A DNA stretch of 12,058 nucleotides from an uncultured Prevotellaceae bacterium. GTDB lineage: Bacteria > Bacteroidota > Bacteroidia > Bacteroidales > Bacteroidaceae. The position numbers were made by a program, and so were the translations under genes. The notes beneath the pieces are model-generated. The model was not told the origin of the DNA. It worked only from the letters and a program-made list of their open reading frames with translations, and ran no database searches. The DNA lies in NCBI GenBank assembly GCA_902477365.1, contig CABSGW010000061.1, forward strand, positions 1-12,058. The letters are read 5' to 3'. Shown in pieces: positions 5,717-12,058 of this stretch; position 1 is the first letter of the stretch; each line of letters begins with the position of its first letter.

Positions 5717-6854
5717 ATATTCCTTGATAATAATAATACCACCAATAGGTGTCTCCATAGTATTTCCACAATCTGTTTTTTCGAACAACCACATCTACAT
5801 ACTTTTTCTGCATCGCTGCAAAGTCTTCATAATTGGCATTCACTACATTATCATTATACACCCATTTAGGATGTAAACGGGTATGTTTATACAATACCAA
5901 CGCCTCTCTATAATGCTTAGGTAAACTATCTATAGTGTCTTCCTGTACATAATACTTAGGCAATTCCTCGGCAAATTTATCTAGTTGCTTCTCTAAGAGT
6001 AATGCCGTCAACCAGTAATCGCGTACAGATAAACTATCTATTCCACATGTATCATTCTCTAATGAACGTTCCAAATAAGACAGCACAACTTCACCTTTAT
6101 GCAACGGCACACTGTCTATATGCTGCGTTAATATAACAGGAGACAATAACATACAAACAGAATCTTCAGCCGGCAACAATAAGCCTTCAGCCCCACTTCG
6201 CTGTGGATAACGAAAGAAGGATTCACCCATTTCCCGTCCCTGTTGAAGAGCAAAGGCGCGTAAAGCCGATAAGGTTCTACTCGTATTCAATGATTTCTTA
6301 GCAATCAACAAAGCCGACTCCGTATCCCCCTTCATTAACAGACGCTGTACCTTCAATTCGTAATGCAACACATCATTCGTATTACCCAAACCTCCCAGCA
6401 TACCACATACAAGCAATAATGTTCCCACATTCCAGCTAAACAAGGTTAACATGGAACGATGTTCAACTTTTTCCAACAAGCGATTTCTTGAAAAGAAGTA
6501 TGCAAACAGGCAAAAAACAAGCAAGATACCTCCCAGCACAATTCCCTTTGAGACGGTAAAAGCTGGATACAAATTAACGACAAACAAAAGAAACACCACA
6601 GAAGGTATCCACGAAAAGGAATAAAAGCGACCTTTCAGTTTGAAAAAACGCCTACAAACGACTTGCAATAAAAACGCGACGAACAACAAAATGATTGTTC
6701 CCCATAAAGGAGAGTAGCTTGTCTTTCCGCCGGAATATACATGCTGGCTCAATGCCAACACATCCTGTTGCATCACAAAAAGATAGCAAAAAGCAAACAG
6801 CAGAAACAACACATCGCATACTCTGCTCACAATGGTGGATTTATTACCTATCAT
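5715..6854 (-). CDS. Membrane protein, DUF6057-like
   Basis: A 379-residue inner-membrane protein. Five hydrophobic segments are visible at about 11-28, 50-67, 81-99, 103-121 and 135-153. A C-terminal part of about 220 residues follows; it is helical and non-hydrophobic, with a TPR-like pattern (LMKGDTESALLIAKKSL near 173-189, then EVVLSYLERSLEN). It ends in a very aromatic tail rich in Y and W. The layout resembles the Bacteroidota family I know as DUF6057, though members I recall are longer. No enzymatic motif is seen. It starts 13 nt after the stop of the branching enzyme gene and is the last of three genes in the unit. The gene and its membrane topology are well supported; the family assignment is tentative and the function unknown. 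Confidence 0.78.
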   Translation of the reverse strand: MIGNKSTIVSRVCDVLFLLFAFCYLFVMQQDVLALSQHVYSGGKTSYSPLWGTIILLFVAFLLQVVCRRFFKLKGRFYSFSWIPSVVFLLFVVNLYPAFTVSKGIVLGGILLVFCLFAYFFSRNRLLEKVEHRSMLTLFSWNVGTLLLVCGMLGGLGNTNDVLHYELKVQRLLMKGDTESALLIAKKSLNTSRTLSALRAFALQQGREMGESFFRYPQRSGAEGLLLPAEDSVCMLLSPVILTQHIDSVPLHKGEVVLSYLERSLENDTCGIDSLSVRDYWLTALLLEKQLDKFAEELPKYYVQEDTIDSLPKHYREALVLYKHTRLHPKWVYNDNVVNANYEDFAAMQKKYVDVVVRKNRLWKYYGDTYWWYYYYQGI

Positions 6855-6867
6855 CTGTTTATTCTTC

Positions 6868-8904
6868 CTATTGATCGCTATTCCGTTTCAGCACAACAGC
6901 AGAACGAGCTGGAATATATAACTTGAGCCATCCTTTATTGTCCTTACTCAACAACCCGTCAAATAGTGTCATGTGTTTCACGGTGTCATCCGCCAAACCG
7001 TTTCCACCAAACTCTTTAGCATCCGTATTCAACACGACATTATATTCTCCTTCGGGTACCATAAAGCCATAATCGACAAAGCTCTGTGTCGGATTGAAAT
7101 TAAAGACGAACAACAAATCACCACGCATATAAGCCATGATCTGGTCACCGTCATTATGCCAAATTTCTACGAGAGGATAACTCTGTATCTTTTTTACAGA
7201 TTTGATCAACAAAATCATTTCCCGATCAAAATCTCCCAAATAATGATAACACAACTCTTTATTATCTACCAAACTCCACTGCCGACGTGCATATTGATGA
7301 CTCCATCCGTTTCCCTCACGCGGAAAATCAATCCACTCCGGATGTCCGAACTCATTCCCCATGAAATTCAGGTAACCTCCATTAATCGTAGAGGCTGTCA
7401 ACAAACGTATCATCTTATGCAAGGCAATTCCTCGCGTCACCACTCCATTTTCATCCCCTTTTCTGAAGTGCCAATACATATCGGCATCAATCAGTCTGAA
7501 TATGATTGTCTTATCACCAACCAACGCTTGATCATGACTTTCACAATACGATATATTGTGTTCATCGGCCCTTCGATTGGTCACTTCCCACCACATGCTA
7601 CTAGGCTTCCAATCCTCATCCTTGCGTTCTTTAATCAACTTTATCCAATAGTCCGGTATGTTCATTGCCATACGGTAGTCAAAGCCATATCCTCCTTTCT
7701 TAAACGGAGCAGCCAAGCCAGGCATACCAGAAACCTCTTCTGCGATTGTGATTGCTTTTGGATTTACTTCATGGATCAACTGATTAGCCAAAGTCAAATA
7801 ACAAATGGCATTATCATCCTGATGCCCGTTATAGTAATCCTCATAGCCGCCAAACGACTCACCCAATCCATGACTAAAATATAACATGGACGTAACTCCA
7901 TCAAAACGGAATCCATCAAAACGAAACTCCTCCTGCCAATATTTACAATTGGAAAGTAAGAAATGCAATACTTCGTTTTTACCATAATCAAAGCACAAAC
8001 TATCCCAAGCGGCATGTTCACGCCGTGATCCCGAATAAAAATACTGACATGGATCTCCGGCCAAATTACCTAAGCCCTCGACCTCATTTTTTACGGCATG
8101 ACTATGCACCAAATCCATAATCACAGCCACCCCCTGTTTATGTGCCTCATCTATTAAGTGTTTCAATTGTTCCGGTGTTCCGAAGCGGCTGGAAGGAGCA
8201 AAAAAACTAGATACATGATAACCGAAACTACCATAATACGGATGCTCTTGAATGGCCATTATTTGAAGACAATTATATCCATCGGCTACGACGCGAGGCA
8301 GTACCTTCTCACGAAACTCATCGTATGTACCCACTTTCTCGGCATCCTGTCCCATACCGACATGACACTCATAAATCAATAAAGGATCTTTATTGGGCCG
8401 AAAACTCTTTTTCTTAAAAATATAAGTTTCTTGAGGATCCCAAACTTGCGCACTGAATATCTTCGTAGTTTCATCTTGCACCACGCGTTGACACCAGGCC
8501 GGGATACGCTCTCCACAACCACCTTCCCAATACACTTTCATCTTATAAAAGTCTTCATGTTTCAGTGTACCTGCAGGCAACTTTACCTCCCAATTACCGG
8601 TTTCAGAAACACGTTTCAGCCTATACTTGGGCAATTCTTTCCATTCACTAAAATCACCCACCAGGTAAATATCCGTTGCATTAGGAGCCCACTCCCGGAA
8701 CACCCATTCTCCGTTCTCCTTGTGTAAGCCAAAATAAAGATAACCCGATGCAAACTCCGATAAAGTCTGTTCCCCATGAGTCAACTCTTGTATTTTATTT
8801 ATAGCATGTTGATAACGTCCTTCAATAGCCTCTTCGTAAGGTTTTAGCCAAGGATCATTTTTTACTAACGGTAATACCTTCTTTTTAAGCTGTTTTGTTC
8901 CCAT
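6868..8904 (-). CDS. glgB: 1,4-alpha-glucan branching enzyme (GH13_8 type)
   Basis: The enzyme cuts an alpha-1,4 glucan chain and reattaches the piece through an alpha-1,6 link, which sets the branching of glycogen in the cytosol. The 678-residue protein has an N-terminal CBM48-like beta domain (FREWAPNATDIYLVGDFSEW, about 69-88), then a GH13 barrel. DLVHSH lies at 264-269, the nucleophile D335 is in DGFRFDGVTSMLY, the acid/base E389 is in IAEEVSGMPG, and the transition-state pair H457-D458 is in YCESHDQALVGD. A C-terminal all-beta domain ends in SAVVLKR. The IAEEVSGMPG and ESHDQALVGDK blocks, and the lack of the long bacterial N1 domain, place it with the eukaryote-like GH13_8 branch that Bacteroidota carry. 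It lies 28 nt after the MORN gene and 13 nt before the membrane protein gene. The product is near certain. Confidence 0.96.
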   Translation of the reverse strand: MGTKQLKKKVLPLVKNDPWLKPYEEAIEGRYQHAINKIQELTHGEQTLSEFASGYLYFGLHKENGEWVFREWAPNATDIYLVGDFSEWKELPKYRLKRVSETGNWEVKLPAGTLKHEDFYKMKVYWEGGCGERIPAWCQRVVQDETTKIFSAQVWDPQETYIFKKKSFRPNKDPLLIYECHVGMGQDAEKVGTYDEFREKVLPRVVADGYNCLQIMAIQEHPYYGSFGYHVSSFFAPSSRFGTPEQLKHLIDEAHKQGVAVIMDLVHSHAVKNEVEGLGNLAGDPCQYFYSGSRREHAAWDSLCFDYGKNEVLHFLLSNCKYWQEEFRFDGFRFDGVTSMLYFSHGLGESFGGYEDYYNGHQDDNAICYLTLANQLIHEVNPKAITIAEEVSGMPGLAAPFKKGGYGFDYRMAMNIPDYWIKLIKERKDEDWKPSSMWWEVTNRRADEHNISYCESHDQALVGDKTIIFRLIDADMYWHFRKGDENGVVTRGIALHKMIRLLTASTINGGYLNFMGNEFGHPEWIDFPREGNGWSHQYARRQWSLVDNKELCYHYLGDFDREMILLIKSVKKIQSYPLVEIWHNDGDQIMAYMRGDLLFVFNFNPTQSFVDYGFMVPEGEYNVVLNTDAKEFGGNGLADDTVKHMTLFDGLLSKDNKGWLKLYIPARSAVVLKRNSDQ

Positions 8905-8932
8905 GATAACCGATTATTAAAAGTTTTAATAA

Positions 8933-10054
8933 CTACTGATTCACAATAGCACCGTTTCTATAAGCACCACGCCGGACAACATTGCCGTTACGGTCTTTTT
9001 CCACAAACGGTCCGTCCTTTACACCATCTTTATATGATCCTTCAAAACGTTTCCCGTCTTTTCCCTCTTCAATACCTTTGCCATTCTTCTTACCATTCTT
9101 GAAAGAGCCTTTAAACTTTTCTCCGGAAACCAGACGCAACACGCCTTCTCCGTTCATCTCTCCGTTGGCCCACTCTCCTTCATACACATCTCCGCTTTTC
9201 CACGTATATTTACCACGGCCGCTACGCTGGTTCTTCTTCCATTGTCCTTCGTACACAGCCCTGTTTTTCCACGTGTACACACCCGTTCCGTCCTGTTCAC
9301 CATTCAAGAAATGTCCTACATACTTGTTTCCGTTGGCAAAAGAGAATACGCCCTCTCCTGTACGTTCACCCTGTACATATTCACCTTCATATACATCGCC
9401 GTTACGGAACTTATAAATACCCTTACCATTCTGGAAATCATCTTTCCATGTACCGGTATAACTGTCTCCATCCGCATATTGGAAAGTACCTCGTCCGTTA
9501 CGTTGATTGTTGGCCCACTCCCCTTCATACCGAGAACCGTCATTCCAATCAAACACTCCTCGTCCGCTTTTCATATCCCCTTTCCAATCTCCCTTATAAT
9601 ATGTTCCATTCGCATATTGATAAGTGCCTTTCCCATCGCGTTTATCTTCTTTCCAGTTTCCCTTATACACATCTCCGTTATAATAGTACATTGTACCTTC
9701 TCCCTGCTGATAGTCTCTAAACCAGAGCCCTTCATACCTGTTATTATTCATAAAATAATAGGTACCTCTTCCGTGCTGTTGATCCTGAAACCACTGGCCC
9801 TCGTATTTTTCTCCGTCCGTAAACGCATAGATGCCATGACCTTGCCGTTTACCTTTCACATATTCGCCTTCATACATATCACCGTTTTTGAACACGGTCT
9901 TTCCCTTTCCATGTGGTTTTCCACCGGACATTTCCCCGCTATATTCCGAACCATCTTTAAAGGTATAACTCCCTATTTTCAACTTTTGTGCCGCAGCTTC
10001 TAACGAACATATACAAACCAAGAATGAAACTAATATGGTGATTTTTTTAATCAT
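8933..10054 (-). CDS. Exported protein with 14 MORN repeats
   Basis: A 373-residue protein from the ATG at 10054: a signal peptide (IKKITILVSFLVCICSLEAAA, likely cleavage before Q23), then 14 uninterrupted repeats of exactly 23 residues at about 30-351, and a 22-residue degenerate last unit. Each repeat follows the MORN plan YxFxNGDxYEGEWxxGxxxGxGx. MORN repeats form an elongated beta-hairpin ribbon; in other proteins they bind lipids or partners, and no enzyme motif is present. An ATG 15 codons upstream (10099) lies inside the promoter's -7 box (10097-10104) and would bury the signal peptide, so the inner start is chosen. It is the first gene of a unit with glgB (28 nt downstream) and a membrane protein. 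Export to the periplasm or cell surface is inferred from the signal sequence. The role is unknown. Confidence 0.9.
   Translation of the reverse strand: MIKKITILVSFLVCICSLEAAAQKLKIGSYTFKDGSEYSGEMSGGKPHGKGKTVFKNGDMYEGEYVKGKRQGHGIYAFTDGEKYEGQWFQDQQHGRGTYYFMNNNRYEGLWFRDYQQGEGTMYYYNGDVYKGNWKEDKRDGKGTYQYANGTYYKGDWKGDMKSGRGVFDWNDGSRYEGEWANNQRNGRGTFQYADGDSYTGTWKDDFQNGKGIYKFRNGDVYEGEYVQGERTGEGVFSFANGNKYVGHFLNGEQDGTGVYTWKNRAVYEGQWKKNQRSGRGKYTWKSGDVYEGEWANGEMNGEGVLRLVSGEKFKGSFKNGKKNGKGIEEGKDGKRFEGSYKDGVKDGPFVEKDRNGNVVRRGAYRNGAIVNQ
9002..9967 (-). repeat. 14 imperfect 69-bp tandem repeats coding the MORN units
   Basis: The 23-residue MORN units translate to a 69-bp period kept without any insertion or deletion across 966 bp. 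Individual copies have diverged considerably at the DNA level, so this is an old array rather than a recent expansion. Pieces such as the reverse complement of GGNGATGTNTATGAAGG recur and give long spurious open frames on the opposite strand. Confidence 0.85.
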
Positions 10055-10096
10055 GAAATCTTCTTTCTTATTATAATCAGGATGTTTAATGACGCT

Positions 10097-10128
10097 CAAA
10101 AATAGAATAAATCCACTTAAACGACAAG
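10097..10128 (-). promoter_or_regulatory. Promoter of the MORN-glgB-membrane protein unit
   Basis: On the minus strand CTTG (10128-10125), 20 nt of spacer, then TATTTTTG (10104-10097). The -7 box matches TANNTTTG perfectly and the -33 box matches TTTG in three of four bases at the ideal distance. Initiation near 10090 gives a leader of about 35 nt before the ATG at 10054 and rules out the upstream ATG at 10099. Confidence 0.7.
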
Positions 10129-10141
10129 ACTTTTACAGGTT

Positions 10142-10897
10142 TTAATGGTTTCTTTTTAAAAACAATTCGGCACGTTGCAGGTCTTCCGGAGTGTCAATAC
10201 CGATGGTTTCAATGGTTGTTTCCCCTACACTGATAACCAAACCATTCTCCAACCATCTCAACTGTTCTAACGATTCGGCAACCTCCAATGCCGATGGAGT
10301 CATGGATGTGATCTGCTGCAATACATCAGCCCGATAAGCGTACAAACCAATGTGTTTATAAAAACGATGACTCTCCAACCATTCTTCCGGACGCTTGTTA
10401 CGTATATAGGGTATGACCGAACGACTGAAGTAAAGTGCATGCATCTGTTCATCTACCACAACCTTAGGCGTATTGGGATTTTGCAGCGCTGCAAGCCCGT
10501 CACTAGGCGAAAAAGCTTTTACCAACGTAGCTATTTGCGTAGTTTCGTCCTTAAGGAAACAAGCTTTGATACTTTCAAGCTGTTCTGGCTGAATAAAAGG
10601 CTCATCTCCCTGCACATTTACAACCACGTCATACGTTTGTCCCAGTTTGGTATATGCTTCATAACACCGATCCGTCCCACTGCGATGATGCGTACCAGTC
10701 ATCACCACTTCTCCTCCAAAGGATTTTACACAACAGGCTATGCGTTCATCATCTGTTGCTACAACCGTTTCATCAAAAGCATTCACGACCTGTTCATACA
10801 CATGTTGGATAATGGGCTTTCCACCCAACATAGCCAAAGGCTTACCCGGGAAACGGGTCGACGCATACCGTGCCGGTATAATTCCTATATACTTCAT
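10142..10897 (-). CDS. kdsB: 3-deoxy-manno-octulosonate cytidylyltransferase
   Basis: KdsB activates Kdo with CTP to CMP-Kdo and pyrophosphate, the committed supply step for the inner core of lipopolysaccharide, in the cytosol. The 251-residue length is typical. Motifs are in order: PARYASTRFPGKPL at 8-21 (nucleotide binding), ATDDERI at 47-53, GTHHRSGTDR at 68-77, QGDEPF at 96-101 (metal site), NPNTPKVVVD near 140-149, SRSVIPYIR at about 158-166, HIGLYAYR at 182-189, ESLEQLRWLENG from 208 and the metal-binding GIDTPEDL at 233-240. It starts 9 nt after the stop of the class A PBP gene, so the two are probably co-transcribed. No terminator is visible between its stop and the MORN promoter, so some read-through into that unit is possible. 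Confidence 0.97.
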   Translation of the reverse strand: MKYIGIIPARYASTRFPGKPLAMLGGKPIIQHVYEQVVNAFDETVVATDDERIACCVKSFGGEVVMTGTHHRSGTDRCYEAYTKLGQTYDVVVNVQGDEPFIQPEQLESIKACFLKDETTQIATLVKAFSPSDGLAALQNPNTPKVVVDEQMHALYFSRSVIPYIRNKRPEEWLESHRFYKHIGLYAYRADVLQQITSMTPSALEVAESLEQLRWLENGLVISVGETTIETIGIDTPEDLQRAELFLKRNH

Positions 10898-10906
10898 TGT
10901 CTTATT

Positions 10907-12058
10907 CTATTCAAAAAGTTCATCTATTCCCCCTTCCGTCACATCTATGATGTCTCCGTCAAACGGTGAGTTACATGCATCAAACGAGTCGGGTATATCA
11001 AATTTATCGGTTTGCGAATAGCCCAAAGCCTGGTCCGCATAGATTTTTTTCATAAAATAAGCCCATATAGGTAAAGCCGAAGAAGCCCCCTGGCCATTTG
11101 CCATACTGTCAAAATGAATGTCCGGATCTTCTCCTCCCACCCAGCATGCACCTACCAGATGAGGTGTTACCCCCACAAACCATCCATCCGAGTTGTTATT
11201 GGTGGTACCAGTTTTTCCACCCATCGGTGCTGTCAGGTGGTAACGGAAACGAATACGTCCACCAGTTCCACCATCAATCACGGCCTGCAACATCTCCAAC
11301 ATTTTATACGAACTCTCTTCGCTAATCACCTCGTTCATACGAGGCTGAAACTCTGCCAACACATTGCCGCTATTATCCTCAATACGCGTCACGAAAAGCG
11401 GTGCACAGCGAATACCTCTATTGACAAAAGCCGTATAAGCACTGGCCATTTCGCCTACTGAAATATCGCATGGTCCTAAGCATAACGACATAGACGGAAC
11501 TATATCCTGATTCAGTACACCAAAACTATGAATCAGACGTACCAGAGCCGAAGGATTCAATTTACTCATCAAATAAGCCGAAATCCAGTTGTTGGACTGC
11601 GAGAGTCCCCATTTCAGTGTAACCATCTCTCCATACCGTGAACGACTACCATTACGTGGAGTCCAGCTCTTATTTCCAACCTGATAAGTTTGTTGCACAT
11701 TAGGAGCTTCGTCACAGGGTGAATAACCGTTTTCCATGGCCAACGCATAAAGGAAAGGTTTAATGGTAGAACCCACCTGCCGACGTCCTCCCATACACAT
11801 ATCATATTGGAAATGCGTATAATCCAAGCCGCCTACATAGCTTTTCACATGTCCGTTCAATGGGTTCATTGTCATGAAGCCGGAGCGCAAGAATCCCTTG
11901 TAATAACGAATGGAATCCATCGGTGTCATCACCGTATCCACCTCGCCGTGATACGTAAAGATAGTCATAGGCTCTTTACGGTTAAAGGCGGCTTTTATTT
12001 CCTCCTCCGAATATCCTTTTTTCTTCATCGTGCGATACCGATCACTGGAGATCGGAAG
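10907..12058 (-). CDS. Class A penicillin-binding protein 1A, C-terminal part (runs off the right edge)
   Basis: Class A PBPs polymerise and cross-link peptidoglycan on the outer face of the inner membrane. Only the transpeptidase part is present. The frame is open to the edge; an internal ATG at 12028 is not the real start. Counting from that methionine, RRQVGSTIKPF gives the SxxK nucleophile S87 and K90. SQSNN gives the SxN motif at 145-147. GKTGTT at 271-276 gives the KTG motif. GFMTMNPLNGHVKSYVGG at 50-67 is the usual strand block that opens this domain. The C-terminus ends in an acidic tail (DGDIIDVTEGGIDELFE). The N-terminal membrane anchor and glycosyltransferase domain are missing. 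The outermost three to four codons (LPI-S) come from sequence identical to a sequencing adapter and should not be trusted. The gene precedes kdsB by 9 nt, both being envelope genes. Confidence 0.94.
   Translation of the reverse strand, partial: LPISSDRYRTMKKKGYSEEEIKAAFNRKEPMTIFTYHGEVDTVMTPMDSIRYYKGFLRSGFMTMNPLNGHVKSYVGGLDYTHFQYDMCMGGRRQVGSTIKPFLYALAMENGYSPCDEAPNVQQTYQVGNKSWTPRNGSRSRYGEMVTLKWGLSQSNNWISAYLMSKLNPSALVRLIHSFGVLNQDIVPSMSLCLGPCDISVGEMASAYTAFVNRGIRCAPLFVTRIEDNSGNVLAEFQPRMNEVISEESSYKMLEMLQAVIDGGTGGRIRFRYHLTAPMGGKTGTTNNNSDGWFVGVTPHLVGACWVGGEDPDIHFDSMANGQGASSALPIWAYFMKKIYADQALGYSQTDKFDIPDSFDACNSPFDGDIIDVTEGGIDELFE
12049..12058 (+). other. Probable residual Illumina adapter at the contig end
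   Basis: The last ten bases read AGATCGGAAG, identical to the first ten bases of the common Illumina TruSeq adapter, and in the orientation expected for 3' adapter read-through. They lie exactly at the end of the sequence. A chance match at a fixed position is about one in a million. It translates in frame on the minus strand as LPI plus one base, so it does not break the gene. Confidence 0.75.

Noticed and set aside
6973..7884. 303-codon plus-strand frame antisense to glgB
   Set aside because: The opposite strand encodes an unmistakable branching enzyme with all catalytic residues. The antisense product has no domain and arises from codon bias.
9002..9967. Regular 69-bp periodicity that could suggest a CRISPR array
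   Set aside because: The repeats are imperfect, contiguous with no spacers, and translate as MORN units in one frame.
9242..10003. 253-codon plus-strand frame antisense to the MORN gene
   Set aside because: It is a by-product of the 69-bp coding repeat, which keeps stops out of the opposite strand. The sense strand has a signal peptide and perfect MORN units.
10055..10099. N-terminal extension of the MORN protein to the ATG at 10099
   Set aside because: The extension would start within the -7 box of the promoter and place 15 polar residues before a classic signal peptide.

Overview
The window is a piece of a Bacteroidota chromosome, most likely from the order Bacteroidales (a Bacteroides, Phocaeicola or Parabacteroides relative). 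The evidence is fourfold. Promoters look like TTTG-N20-TANNTTTG rather than E. coli -35/-10. Strong Shine-Dalgarno sequences are absent. The base composition is AT-leaning. The families present (DUF1573, a GH13_8-type branching enzyme, a bi-domain ModF/PhrA-like ATPase, KdsB next to a class A PBP, a DUF6057-like membrane protein) are typical of that group. Both ends cut through genes, and the last 10 bases equal the start of the Illumina TruSeq adapter, so this may be a whole assembled contig with an untrimmed end.

Layout, left to right. 1-822 (-) is the N-terminal half of glutaminyl-tRNA synthetase. 823-1514 has no convincing protein gene. It holds a plus-strand promoter and terminator that frame a putative ~100-nt RNA, and then a strongly structured stretch best read on the minus strand that ends in its own terminator. 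1515-2961 (-) is a two-gene unit: a secreted DUF1573 protein followed by mannose-1-phosphate guanylyltransferase. 2962-3095 is a divergent control region with a near-consensus -7 box facing each way and an 11-bp direct repeat. 3096-5646 (+) is a three-gene unit: ruvC, a tandem ABC ATPase overlapping it by 28 nt, and a small exported protein of unknown function, closed by a strong terminator at 5663-5716. 5715-10054 (-) is a three-gene unit with its own promoter at 10097-10128: an exported protein with 14 MORN repeats, glycogen branching enzyme, and a membrane protein resembling DUF6057. 10142-12058 (-) is the C-terminal transpeptidase part of a class A penicillin-binding protein followed by kdsB.

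Functionally this is core metabolism and envelope biology: aminoacylation, sugar-nucleotide supply (GDP-mannose, CMP-Kdo), peptidoglycan cross-linking, glycogen branching and Holliday-junction resolution. There is no phage, transposase, CRISPR array or toxin system. The least explained parts are the 690-bp gene-free stretch at 823-1514 and the co-transcription of an exported MORN protein with glycogen branching enzyme.
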